From Sphingobium lactosutens (GTDB taxonomy: Bacteria > Pseudomonadota > Alphaproteobacteria > Sphingomonadales > Sphingomonadaceae), in the NCBI RefSeq assembly GCF_013393185.1, contig NZ_QJQX01000035.1:1-64000 (forward strand): a stretch of DNA of 64,000 bases, given 5' to 3'. The notes under the pieces were generated by a model. It did not search any database. It was not told the DNA's origin and saw nothing but the letters and a program-made list of their open reading frames with translations. Of this stretch, positions 51,063 to 59,233 are shown piece after piece. Position numbers and translations under genes: made by a program. Positions within the stretch are counted from its first letter, which is position 1; each line of letters starts with the position of its first letter.

Positions 51063-51893
51063 TCAGAGCTTATAAGGCGGACAGTCGAAACCAGCGGGGC
51101 TTTTCGTGAAAATCTCGCATCCGGTCTCGGTGATGCCGATGCTGTGCTCGAACTGCGCGGACAGGGTGCGGTCGCGGGTGACGGCGGTCCAGCCGTCGTC
51201 CATCATCTTCACGCCGGGCTTGCCGATGTTGATCATCGGCTCGATCGTGAAAAACATGCCGGGCTTGAGTTCCGGGCCGGTGCCGGGGCGGCCGACATGG
51301 ACCACTTCGGGACTGTCGTGGAAAACCTGGCCCAGGCCATGGCCGCAGAAATCGCGGACCACACCATAGCGATGCTTTTCGGCGTGACGCTGGATCACAT
51401 AGCCGATGTCGCCCAGGTGATTGCCGGGCTTCGCCTGTTCGATGCCGAGCATCAGGCATTCATAAGTGACTTCGACCAGACGGCGGGCCTTGATGGCCGC
51501 TTCGCCGACGATGAACATGCGGCTCGTGTCACCATGCCAGCCATCGACCTGCGGCGTGACGTCGATGTTGAGGATGTCGCCGTCCTTCAGGCGATAATCG
51601 CCCGGAATGCCATGGCAGATGACATGGTTGAGGCTGATGCAGCAGCTATGCGTGTAGCCGCGATAGCCGAGCGTCGCGGGAACGCCGCCGCCCTCCAGCG
51701 TCATTCGGCGGACGATATCGTCCAGTTCACCGGTGGTGACGCCGGGTACCACATGGGGCACCAGCGCGTCGAGGATTTCGGCGGCGAGGCGGCCAGCCTT
51801 ACGCATGCCGGCAAAGCCGGATTCGTCATAGAGCTTGATCGCGGTCGAGCGGGACATCGGCGTATCAGCCGTCATCGTCATATATTCGGTCAT
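51063..51893 (-). CDS. map: type I methionine aminopeptidase
   Basis: Removes the N-terminal Met from new proteins. The 276-aa protein has the metal-binding residues in ILNIDVTPQVDGWHGDTSRM (two Asp), GHGLGQVFHDSPEV (His) and FTIEPMINIG plus QFEHSIGITETG (two Glu). THSCCISLNHVICHGIPGD is the S1-site region. Start at 51893 (MTEYMTMTADT) is used; the internal Met at 51881 is also possible. Divergent from the CinA-type gene. Confidence 0.95.
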   Translation of the reverse strand: MTEYMTMTADTPMSRSTAIKLYDESGFAGMRKAGRLAAEILDALVPHVVPGVTTGELDDIVRRMTLEGGGVPATLGYRGYTHSCCISLNHVICHGIPGDYRLKDGDILNIDVTPQVDGWHGDTSRMFIVGEAAIKARRLVEVTYECLMLGIEQAKPGNHLGDIGYVIQRHAEKHRYGVVRDFCGHGLGQVFHDSPEVVHVGRPGTGPELKPGMFFTIEPMINIGKPGVKMMDDGWTAVTRDRTLSAQFEHSIGITETGCEIFTKSPAGFDCPPYKL

Positions 51894-51972
51894 GCGGCAT
51901 TTATAGGCGCTTGCTCAGCATAATGCGAGGGGGCGGCTAGGCAGGGTTGGCGGTGCGCGCTATGGACGCTTC

Positions 51973-52734
51973 ATGGCCGATCCGACCCGTACCTGGACCG
52001 CAGCGCTGATCGTGATCGGCGACGAAATTCTTTCCGGCAGGACGCAGGACAAGAATGTTTCCCAGGTCGCGACCTGGCTGAACGTGCAGGGTATCCGCCT
52101 GCGCGAGGTTCGCGTCGTGGCGGACGACAGGCAAGCCATCATCGAGGCGGTCAATATCCTGCGCGTCGGCAACGATTATCTCTTCACCACCGGCGGCATC
52201 GGGCCAACCCATGACGACATCACCGTCGATGCGATCGCGGCGGCGCTGGGCGTCGGCGTGGAAATCCATGAAGGCGCACGGGCGATCCTGTCGGCCTATT
52301 ATAAGACGCGCGGCGGGCTGACCGAGGCGCGGCTGCGCATGGCGCGGGTGCCGGCGGGCGCCAGTTTGATCGAGAACCGCATGTCCGGCGCGCCGGGTAT
52401 CCGCCATGGCAATATCTTCATCATGGCGGGCGTGCCCCATATCACCGCAGGCATGCTGGAGAGCCTGACCGGCACGCTGGAGGGCGGCTTGCCGCTACTG
52501 TCGGCAACGATCGGTTGCTGGGTGGCGGAGAGCGAGATCGCGGACCTGCTGGGCGCTACCGAGCGTGCGCATGAAGGCTGCCAGATCGGCAGCTATCCCT
52601 TTTTCCGCGAAGGGCGCACCGGCGCGAATTTCGTGGTGCGGTCGACCAGCCAGGAAACACTGGATGCGTGCGTCACGGCCCTGTCCACCGGATTGGAACA
52701 GGGCGGCTGGACAGTCCACCCCGGCGGGATTTAA
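51973..52734 (+). CDS. CinA-N/MoaB-Mog-type molybdopterin-binding domain protein
   Basis: A 253-aa protein containing only the N-terminal (COG1058) domain of CinA, with ALIVIGDEILSGRTQDKN, VADDRQAIIEAV, YLFTTGGIGPTHDDITVDAI. The C-terminal nicotinamide-nucleotide amidase domain of full CinA is absent. COG1058 domains have been linked to NAD pyrophosphate-bond hydrolysis (ADP-ribose pyrophosphatase) and pterin binding. ATG 51973. It ends 3 bp from the convergent TrmJ gene. Confidence 0.88.
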   Translation: MADPTRTWTAALIVIGDEILSGRTQDKNVSQVATWLNVQGIRLREVRVVADDRQAIIEAVNILRVGNDYLFTTGGIGPTHDDITVDAIAAALGVGVEIHEGARAILSAYYKTRGGLTEARLRMARVPAGASLIENRMSGAPGIRHGNIFIMAGVPHITAGMLESLTGTLEGGLPLLSATIGCWVAESEIADLLGATERAHEGCQIGSYPFFREGRTGANFVVRSTSQETLDACVTALSTGLEQGGWTVHPGGI

Positions 52735-52737
52735 CCG

Positions 52738-53796
52738 TCAGCGCTCGCGTGGTCGGTTAAGGTGCGACAGCACCCCGCGCAGCGTCCGCACTTCCAGATG
52801 GTTCCAGCCCGGCTTGGTCAGCAGGTTGCGCAGCGTGCGCTTGGTCGCGGGCGCGCGGTCGGGCGGGAAGAAATAACCGACATTTTCCAGCAGCGTCTCT
52901 AGCTGGACGATCATGCCCTCCAGTTCCTCCTGCGGCGCGGGTTCGCCCAATTCCGTGACGGTCGGCTGTTCCAGGTCTGCCTGCTTCGACCATTCATAGG
53001 CGCACAGGATCACCGCCTGGGCGAGGTTCAGCGACCCGAACTCCGGGTTGATCGGCACGGTCAGGATCTTGCGGGCGAGCGCGACGTCGTCGGTTTCCAG
53101 GCCGGAGCGTTCGGGGCCGAAGACGAAGGCGCTGCGCCCTTCGGCGGTGTGGATTTCGCGGGCGGCCTCTTCGGGGGTGACGACGGGCTTGGTGACGCCG
53201 CGCTTGCGCACGGTCGTGGCATAGACATGGGCGCAATCGGCGACGGCGTCGGCCAGCGATTCATAAACCTGCGCGCCGTCCAGAACGACGTCGGCGCCAG
53301 CGGCTGCCGGGCCGGCATCGGGATTGGGCCAGCCGTCGCGCGGCGACACCAGCCGCATTTCGGTCAGTCCGAAATTCAGCATCGCGCGCGCGGCCTTGCC
53401 GATATTCTCGCCCAACTGCGGGCGGACGAGGACGATGACGGGGGGGAGGGAGGGATTTTCGTTATTCATGTCACCGTTCGTCCTGAGTAGGGGCTGAGCC
53501 TGTCGAAGTCCCGTATCGAAGGATTTGCGCGCCGCCAACCGGATGGCGTCCCAATCGCCGGCGATCAGCGCTTCCTTTTTCCTGCGGGACCAGCCCTTGA
53601 TCTGCTGTTCAGCCGAAAGCGCTTCATCGCGTGTGCCGAACTCTTCGCTCCATACCAGTGCGATGGGCCTTCGGTTTTGCGTATATCCTGCGATTTCACC
53701 CGACTGGTGCTGCGCAATGCGTGCCTCCACATCGTCGGTATGGCCCAGATAATAGCTGCCGTCCGCACAATGCAGCATATAGGCATGAAAGCTCAT
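52738..53796 (-). CDS. GIY-YIG domain fused in frame to a TrmJ-type RNA methyltransferase
   Basis: One open frame of 352 codons with two unrelated parts. Residues 1-92 are a single-domain GIY-YIG endonuclease of the UPF0213/YhbQ type (AYMLHCADGSYYLGHTDDVE, IALVWSEEFGTRDEALSAEQ, KKEALI). Residues 110-352 are a SPOUT methyltransferase like TrmJ, which 2'-O-methylates tRNA position 32 (VIVLVRPQLGENIGKAARAM, FVFGPERSGLETDD, INPEFGSLNLAQAV). The 17-residue linker SFDTGLRQAQPLLRTNG is the translation of an intergenic repeat. TrmJ may also start on its own at ATG 53467-53469 (MNNENPSLPP). Whether a fused protein exists is not known. Confidence 0.85.
   Translation of the reverse strand: MSFHAYMLHCADGSYYLGHTDDVEARIAQHQSGEIAGYTQNRRPIALVWSEEFGTRDEALSAEQQIKGWSRRKKEALIAGDWDAIRLAARKSFDTGLRQAQPLLRTNGDMNNENPSLPPVIVLVRPQLGENIGKAARAMLNFGLTEMRLVSPRDGWPNPDAGPAAAGADVVLDGAQVYESLADAVADCAHVYATTVRKRGVTKPVVTPEEAAREIHTAEGRSAFVFGPERSGLETDDVALARKILTVPINPEFGSLNLAQAVILCAYEWSKQADLEQPTVTELGEPAPQEELEGMIVQLETLLENVGYFFPPDRAPATKRTLRNLLTKPGWNHLEVRTLRGVLSHLNRPRER
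53474..53523 (-). repeat. stem-loop repeat, copy B (translated into the GIY-YIG/TrmJ linker)
   Basis: On the minus strand: TCCTTCGATACG, then a short stem GGGACT/AGCCCC (one mismatch) around loop TCGACAGGCTC, then CTACTCAGGACGAACGG. The first 12 and last 17 bases are identical to copy C, which lies in the opposite orientation on the other side of the GIY-YIG gene. Confidence 0.8.
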
Positions 53797-53803
53797 CGCT
53801 CGG

Positions 53804-53854
53804 TCCTTCGATACGCCATTTCGACTTCGCTCAATGGCTACTCAGGACGAACGG
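53804..53854 (+). repeat. stem-loop repeat, copy C (inverted relative to copy B)
   Basis: On the plus strand: TCCTTCGATACG, stem CCATT/AATGG around loop TCGACTTCGCTC, then CTACTCAGGACGAACGG. It lies 8 bp upstream of the GIY-YIG start codon. With copy B it brackets the GIY-YIG gene as terminal inverted repeats. Confidence 0.8.
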
Positions 53855-53924
53855 CTGTGGGAAGAGCGGGTGCGGCGGGATAGTTTCGCTCAGGCCGAAC
53901 GGGTTGGAGGGAATAAGCTCTCGT

Positions 53925-54386
53925 TCACTCCCGTCCGACTTCTTTCACCGTGCCGGCAAATTCCTCGAAATCCTTCGCGTCGGTGAAGTCCTTGTAGACG
54001 CTGGCGAAGCGGATATAGGCTACGCTGTCGAGGCGCTTCAGCCCCTCCATCACCATTTCGCCGATCGAGCGAGCGGGGACTTCGCCATCGCCGCTCGTTT
54101 CCAGCTGGCGCTGGATGCCGGAGATCAGCTTTTCGATCCGGCTGGGATCGATCGGCCGCTTGCGGCAGGCGATGCCGATGGAGCGGGCCAGCTTGTCGCG
54201 GTCGAAGGCTTCCTTGCGCCCTTCGCTCTTCACCACCCAGATGTCGCGCAACTGGATGCGCTCGAAGGTGGTGAAGCGCGCGCCGCAGGCTTCGCACTGG
54301 CGACGACGGCGGATGGCGGCGCCATCCTCCGTCGGCCGGCTGTCTTTCACCTGGCTGTCTTCATGGGCGCAGAAGGGGCAGCGCAA
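53925..54386 (-). CDS. nrdR: transcriptional repressor NrdR
   Basis: Zinc-ribbon/ATP-cone repressor of ribonucleotide reductase genes. The 153-aa protein starts [20 protein letters not shown] with zinc ligands Cys3, Cys6, Cys31 and Cys34 ([18 protein letters not shown]), then an ATP-cone ([20 protein letters not shown]). It is 6 bp downstream of glyA, an arrangement common in alphaproteobacteria. Confidence 0.95.
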   Translation of the reverse strand: MRCPFCAHEDSQVKDSRPTEDGAAIRRRRQCEACGARFTTFERIQLRDIWVVKSEGRKEAFDRDKLARSIGIACRKRPIDPSRIEKLISGIQRQLETSGDGEVPARSIGEMVMEGLKRLDSVAYIRFASVYKDFTDAKDFEEFAGTVKEVGRE

Positions 54387-54392
54387 GCGGGC

Positions 54393-55712
54393 TTACCCTT
54401 CGTAGATGGGGAAGCGGGCGCAGAGCGCGGTGACGCGTTCGCGGACATTGGCTTCCACGGCGGCGTCGCCATGTTCGCCCTTATCGCGCAGACCTTCCAG
54501 CACGTCGGCGATCATGTCGCCAATCGCCTCGAACTCCGCCACGCCGAAGCCGCGGGTGGTGCCGGCGGGCGATCCGACGCGGATACCGCTGGTCTTGGTC
54601 GGGGGCAGCGGGTCGCCCGGCACGCCATTCTTGTTGCAGGTGATGAAGCTGCGCTCCAGCGCCTCGTCGGCATCCTTGCCCGAAATGCCGTAGGGACGCA
54701 GGTCGATCAGCGCCAGATGCGTGTCGGTGCCGCCGGAGATGACGGCAAGGCCGCGCTGCTCCAGCTTGCCGGCCAGCGCCTTGGCATTGGTGACGATCGC
54801 CTGGGCGTAGGTCTTGAACTCCGGCTGGAGCGCTTCGCCGAAAGCCACCGCCTTGGCGGCGATGACATGCATCAGCGGGCCGCCCTGAAGGCCGGGGAAG
54901 ATGGCCGAGTTGATCTTCTTCGCGATCGCCTCGTCATTGGTCATGATCATGCCGCCGCGCGGACCGCGCAGGGTCTTGTGCGTGGTGGTGGTCACGACGT
55001 CGGCATAGTCGAAGGGCGAGGGGTGCGCGCCGCCTGCGACTAGACCGGCGAAATGCGCCATGTCGACCATGAACAGCGCGCCGACCTTGTCCGCGATGGC
55101 GCGGAAGCGGGCGAAGTCGATCTGGCGCGGATAGGCGCTGCCGCCCGCGATGATCAGCTTGGGCTGGCATTCGACGGCCTGCGCCTCGACCGCGTCATAG
55201 TCGATCAGGTGCGTGTCTTCGCGTACGCCATATTGCACGGCGTTGAACCACTTGCCCGACATGCTGGGCTTGGAACCATGGGTCAGGTGGCCGCCGGCAT
55301 CCAGCGACAGGCCCATGATCGTTTCGCCGGGCTTGACCAGCGCCAGCATCACGCCGCCATTGGCCTGCGCGCCCGAATGGGGCTGGACGTTGACGAAGTT
55401 GCAGCCGAACAGTTGCTTCGCACGGTCGATGGCGAGCTGTTCCACCACGTCCGACGGCGCGCAGCCCTGATAGTAACGCTTGCCCGGATAGCCTTCGGCA
55501 TATTTGTTGGTGAAGACGCTGCCCTGCGCTTCCAGCACCGCCTTGGAGACGATGTTTTCCGACGCGATCAGTTCGATCTGGTTCTGCTCGCGCTTCAGTT
55601 CCTGGGCGACGCCGCCGAACACGGCGGGATCGGCTTCGGCCAGGCTGCGCGTGAAATAGCCTTCGGAACGGATGTCCGACAGGGTGGGCTGGGTGAGGGT
55701 TTCGGTGCTCAT
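54393..55712 (-). CDS. glyA: serine hydroxymethyltransferase
   Basis: PLP enzyme converting serine and tetrahydrofolate to glycine and methylene-THF. The 439-aa protein has [37 protein letters not shown] and the PLP-lysine motif [16 protein letters not shown]. Length is slightly above E. coli GlyA (417 aa) because of a short N-terminal extension. Operon rpiB - glyA - nrdR with gaps of 11 and 6 bp. Confidence 0.97.
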   Translation of the reverse strand: MSTETLTQPTLSDIRSEGYFTRSLAEADPAVFGGVAQELKREQNQIELIASENIVSKAVLEAQGSVFTNKYAEGYPGKRYYQGCAPSDVVEQLAIDRAKQLFGCNFVNVQPHSGAQANGGVMLALVKPGETIMGLSLDAGGHLTHGSKPSMSGKWFNAVQYGVREDTHLIDYDAVEAQAVECQPKLIIAGGSAYPRQIDFARFRAIADKVGALFMVDMAHFAGLVAGGAHPSPFDYADVVTTTTHKTLRGPRGGMIMTNDEAIAKKINSAIFPGLQGGPLMHVIAAKAVAFGEALQPEFKTYAQAIVTNAKALAGKLEQRGLAVISGGTDTHLALIDLRPYGISGKDADEALERSFITCNKNGVPGDPLPPTKTSGIRVGSPAGTTRGFGVAEFEAIGDMIADVLEGLRDKGEHGDAAVEANVRERVTALCARFPIYEG

Positions 55713-55723
55713 CTCAAGTCCTT

Positions 55724-56161
55724 TCAGAGCGCGGGCTGGGATAGTTTCTCGACGCGGCCGGCATGGCGGCCACCGCCGAAATCGGTGGTGAGGAAGGCGG
55801 TGACGCAGGCCTTGGCCATGTCGATCCCGGTCAGGCGTGCGCCCAGGGCGAGGACGTTGGCGTCATTATGCTCGCGCGACAGGGCGGCCGACAGCGGCTC
55901 GCCGACCAGCGCGCAGCGGCAGGCGGGATTGCGGTTGACCGCGATCGAGATTCCGATGCCCGAACCGCAAAGCGCGATGCCGCGCTCGGCATCGCCGGAT
56001 GCGACGGCCGTCGCGAGCTTGTAACCAAAGTCGGGATAATCGACGCGATCGGCGGTCGCCGGACCCAGATCGTCGACGTCATGGCCTTCATCGCGCAGCC
56101 ACTGGGCGAGTTCCGCCTTCAGGTCGACGGCGGCATGATCGGAAGCGATAGCGATTTTCAT
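55724..56161 (-). CDS. rpiB: ribose-5-phosphate isomerase B
   Basis: Interconverts ribose-5-phosphate and ribulose-5-phosphate. The 145-aa protein has the RpiB/LacAB motifs [18 protein letters not shown] and [17 protein letters not shown] with the catalytic Cys, plus [15 protein letters not shown]. First gene of the rpiB - glyA - nrdR operon. ATG 56159-56161. Confidence 0.94.
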   Translation of the reverse strand: MKIAIASDHAAVDLKAELAQWLRDEGHDVDDLGPATADRVDYPDFGYKLATAVASGDAERGIALCGSGIGISIAVNRNPACRCALVGEPLSAALSREHNDANVLALGARLTGIDMAKACVTAFLTTDFGGGRHAGRVEKLSQPAL

Positions 56162-56264
56162 GTGAGAAGCGTCCCTTCACCGAAAGGGTGATTCGTTTCT
56201 GCGCGCCTCATAGGGGCAAGGAACGCCAATTGCCACAGTCCAGCTTGGTCCCTATGGCATCCTC

Positions 56265-56456
56265 ATGGCTGGCACCATTTTATCCATCCTGATGCTTGCG
56301 GGCGTATTGCTCACCGGCGGCGGCATTTACACCATCGCGAAGAAGCGCGACCGCAAGCGCGGCGCGCTGATGATCTTCGCGGGGCTGGTGATGTTCGCCA
56401 ATGTCGCGATCACGGCGATCCCGGGGCCGGACCTTCCGATGCTGGAGCAGCGCTAA
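56265..56456 (+). CDS. small membrane protein, 63 aa
   Basis: Two hydrophobic helices (ILSILMLAGVLLTGGGIYTI and GALMIFAGLVMFANVAITAI) separated by a basic loop KKRDRKR, so probably a two-span inner-membrane protein with the loop in the cytoplasm. ATG 56265 has no strong ribosome site. Function unknown. Its end overlaps the convergent LuxR-type gene by 4 bp. Confidence 0.7.
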   Translation: MAGTILSILMLAGVLLTGGGIYTIAKKRDRKRGALMIFAGLVMFANVAITAIPGPDLPMLEQR

Positions 56457-57235
56457 TTTTTGGGCGCGTCGGCTCGGGTCCAATAGGCGGAATGGACGAG
56501 GCTCTTTCCAGGCCCGCCGAAACTGCGGACTGAGGGCTTCAGTCTGTCCTTGGCCATTGCCTCCGTTAGCGTGGAGTCTTGCAACTCTTCCATCAGCTTG
56601 TTTATCGAACCACTTGGTACGTCAGCCTGAAAGGCGACCTCGCACAAGGTCCGGCCGCACAGGACACGGACAGGCTGGTTGCTCCCGTAGCGCTTCAGCA
56701 GTTTGACATATTGCGCATGCAGAGCCACTTCCGCTCCCCCGGCCCAGGCTGGATCGCGCGTTTCACCGCGAAGCATGGCATATAGCTGCGAAGGATAGGG
56801 GCCACTTAGCGTCTCGGCCAACAATGGATCATCTTTGGCGGGGTTGGTGATGTCCTGCGCGGCAGGGGTGGACGCCTGCATGAAAAGGGCTGCGCCGGTC
56901 AGAATGGTGGCGATGATGGCGATCATGACAACTCCTCGAATCAGGGCGGATCGGGGTTTTGCGGCCGCCTGGAGAGCATCTGCATCGCCTGGAGGGCTTT
57001 CCTCGACCCCGATAATCATGTCCCGATTTTCTTGGTCGGCGAGATGACGGGACAGGGCGCGGCTGCTGGTGACGCCTGTCTTGCGCCGAGCGTCGCGTAA
57101 CCTCTCGTTGATCGATCCGACCGACTTCCCGGTCAGCGCGGCGACGCTCTTGGCGGTGTGACCCTGCGCGAAAAGGCGCAGCACTTCACGCTCGCCATCG
57201 TTCAGTTGCGACAGGTCCGGCATGTCTTCAGGCAT
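56453..57235 (-). CDS. membrane-tethered LuxR-type HTH protein
   Basis: A 260-aa protein with an unusual order: a GerE/LuxR HTH at the N-terminus (LNDGEREVLRLFAQGHTAKS, VGSINERLRDARRKTG; about residues 10-65), a single membrane helix (about 99-119, LIRGVVMIAIIATILTGAAL), and a roughly 140-residue C-terminal domain that should lie in the periplasm and contains a Cys pair (VLCGRTLCEV) suited to a disulfide. No receiver domain. Likely a one-component membrane-bound transcription factor of the ToxR/CadC layout but with a LuxR-type DNA-binding head. Confidence 0.8.
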   Translation of the reverse strand: MPEDMPDLSQLNDGEREVLRLFAQGHTAKSVAALTGKSVGSINERLRDARRKTGVTSSRALSRHLADQENRDMIIGVEESPPGDADALQAAAKPRSALIRGVVMIAIIATILTGAALFMQASTPAAQDITNPAKDDPLLAETLSGPYPSQLYAMLRGETRDPAWAGGAEVALHAQYVKLLKRYGSNQPVRVLCGRTLCEVAFQADVPSGSINKLMEELQDSTLTEAMAKDRLKPSVRSFGGPGKSLVHSAYWTRADAPKN

Positions 57236-57295
57236 GGAGCGATCCTGTCATGCGCCATCCGGCATGCAATCCCCAAAAAAATTGGACGAGCAATT

Positions 57296-58417
57296 TCAGG
57301 ACGGTTGCACCGCCACCATGGCATTTGCCCGCAACGCCAGCGACGCAAGCAGGTCGGTCTGGGTGATGAGGCCCTTCAGCCGCTGGTCGGCGTCGACCAC
57401 GATGGCCGCGCGGCGGGCGCCGCTGCTCAGGGGACCGATCAGACGGGCGACGGGCGTGTCGGCGTGGACCAGCAATGGTCGGTGGGCGATGTCGCCGGCC
57501 TGCGCACCGTCCTTGCCAAGGTCGAGCGCGCCGATGATCCCTTGCACCCGCCCGGCATCGTCGAGCACCGGCAGGGAGAGAAGGCTGCGTTCCTGCATCA
57601 GCGTGCGGACCTGCGCGATCGGCTGGTGCGAGGACACGTGGATCACGTCGCGCGACATGATCTCGGCGCAGGGCACGGTGCCGTGCAGCCGCTCGGCCGC
57701 GCGCAGTTCGGCGTCGGCGAGAAGCTGGCGCAGATCGGCTTCATCGACGTCGAGCGCGTCGCCGAAGCCATGCAAGGCGTCCGCGACATCCTGGTCGGAC
57801 GGGCCGGCGCGCAGCAGCGGGGCCGGGTCGGCCGTGCCGTGGGGCGTTGGCGCCTTGGGCGCGACATGGGGATAATTATGGCCGGCGATCCGATGGAAGA
57901 GGATGGCGACGACGAGCAGCAGCAAGGTGTTCACGCCCACCGGCACCAGCGCGAACAGGTAGCTGCTGGCCACGCCCTTCACGCCCAGTGCGGCGGACAG
58001 CGCGACCGCGCCACCGGGAGGATGGAGGCAGCGCAGGAGCGACATGATCGTGATCGCCGCGCCGACCGCCAGCGCCGCGGCGAGCGTCGGATCGGGCACA
58101 GCCTTAGCCACGGCGATGCCGACAAGCGCGGAAATGACATTGCCGCCCAGCACTGGCCAGGGTTGGGCGAGCGGACTGGCGGGCACCGCGAACAGGAGTA
58201 CGGCCGTTGCGCCCATCGGCGCGACCAGCAATGGATGGGCGAGGCCATTGCCCAGCATCAGGCCGCAGAGCAGGCCGGTTACGGCAATGCCGCCGATCGC
58301 GCCGCTTGCAGCCTTGAGGCGGTCGAACAGGCTGGGACAGGCCGGACCGGCGGGGATGAAGGCGCTGTAATAGCGGCTCCAGATCAGGCGGCCTTCTTTT
58401 TGCGGGGCGTCGGACAT
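57296..58417 (-). CDS. HPP-family membrane protein with CBS pair
   Basis: A 373-aa protein: N-terminal HPP integral-membrane domain with four helices and the signature GATAVLLFAVPASPLAQPWP and RCLHPPGGAVAL, then a cytoplasmic pair of CBS domains (AEIMSRDVIHVSSHQPIAQV, LPVLDDAGRVQGII, LIGPLSSGARRAAIVVDADQ). HPP proteins have been linked to nitrite transport in plastids; the CBS pair may sense adenine nucleotides. It is upstream of the LuxR-type gene and downstream of the LytTR system on the same strand. Confidence 0.88.
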   Translation of the reverse strand: MSDAPQKEGRLIWSRYYSAFIPAGPACPSLFDRLKAASGAIGGIAVTGLLCGLMLGNGLAHPLLVAPMGATAVLLFAVPASPLAQPWPVLGGNVISALVGIAVAKAVPDPTLAAALAVGAAITIMSLLRCLHPPGGAVALSAALGVKGVASSYLFALVPVGVNTLLLLVVAILFHRIAGHNYPHVAPKAPTPHGTADPAPLLRAGPSDQDVADALHGFGDALDVDEADLRQLLADAELRAAERLHGTVPCAEIMSRDVIHVSSHQPIAQVRTLMQERSLLSLPVLDDAGRVQGIIGALDLGKDGAQAGDIAHRPLLVHADTPVARLIGPLSSGARRAAIVVDADQRLKGLITQTDLLASLALRANAMVAVQPS

Positions 58418-58483
58418 AGCGTCTCGCTAAAGGTGTGCGGGCGTCGGGCCAAGCGGGAAAATCCTCGACCCGCTCAAGCGCCG

Positions 58484-59227
58484 CTATCGCCCGGTCATCG
58501 CCCGCGCATTGGCGAGGAAGGTGCGTCCGATGCGGATTTCGCCGCCATCGGCGAGCGAGGCGAACCAGACGCCGCTGCCGTCATGTCGCAGCCGCGCAAT
58601 GTGGTCGCGCCGGACGATATGCGACCGGTGCAGGCGAACGAACTGCTGCGGGTCGAGCCGTTCCTCCAGCGAACTGATCGTCTGGTGGAGCAGATAGCTG
58701 TGCTGGCCAACATGAAGGCGCATATAGTCGCGCTCCGCCTCGATCCGGTCGATCTGGTCGGTGGCGATGCGGATCAGTTCGGAACGGTGCGGCACCCAGA
58801 ATTCCTCGGCCCATTCGGGCTGCGGCTCGCGGGTCGTCGCGGCGGCTTCGGGCAACTGGTTGCGCAGTGCGATTTCCACCCGGTCGATGGCGCGGGTCAG
58901 CCGGTCATGGGCGACGGGCTTCAGCATATAGTCGACGGCAGCCAGATCGAAGGCCTCGACCGCAAACCCCTCGAACGCGGTGACGAAGATCACCGCCGGA
59001 CGGATGCCGAGCCGCCCCACCGCGCGCGCCACGCCGATTCCGTCGAGCAGCGGCATGGCAATGTCGAGCATGACGAGGTCGGGCTTCAGCCCCTCGATCA
59101 GGCGCAGCGCCGCTTCGCCATCGGTGGCGGTGCCGACCAGCGCGATGCGCGGTTCGCGGGCGCAGAGCATCTGGAGGCGCTCGATCGCGAGCGGCTCGTC
59201 ATCGACGATCATGGTGCGGATGGACAT
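58484..59227 (-). CDS. LytTR-family response regulator
   Basis: A 247-aa regulator with a receiver domain (MIVDDEPLAIERLQML, phospho-acceptor Asp55 in LVMLDIAMPLLDG, Lys in DYMLKPVAHD) and a C-terminal LytTR DNA-binding domain (IDRIEAERDYMRLHVGQHSY, FVRLHRSHIVRRDHIARL). It lies 6 bp after the sensor kinase gene, forming a LytS/LytR-type two-component pair of the AlgZ/AlgR kind. Confidence 0.92.
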   Translation of the reverse strand: MSIRTMIVDDEPLAIERLQMLCAREPRIALVGTATDGEAALRLIEGLKPDLVMLDIAMPLLDGIGVARAVGRLGIRPAVIFVTAFEGFAVEAFDLAAVDYMLKPVAHDRLTRAIDRVEIALRNQLPEAAATTREPQPEWAEEFWVPHRSELIRIATDQIDRIEAERDYMRLHVGQHSYLLHQTISSLEERLDPQQFVRLHRSHIVRRDHIARLRHDGSGVWFASLADGGEIRIGRTFLANARAMTGR

Positions 59228-59233
59228 GGGCGG

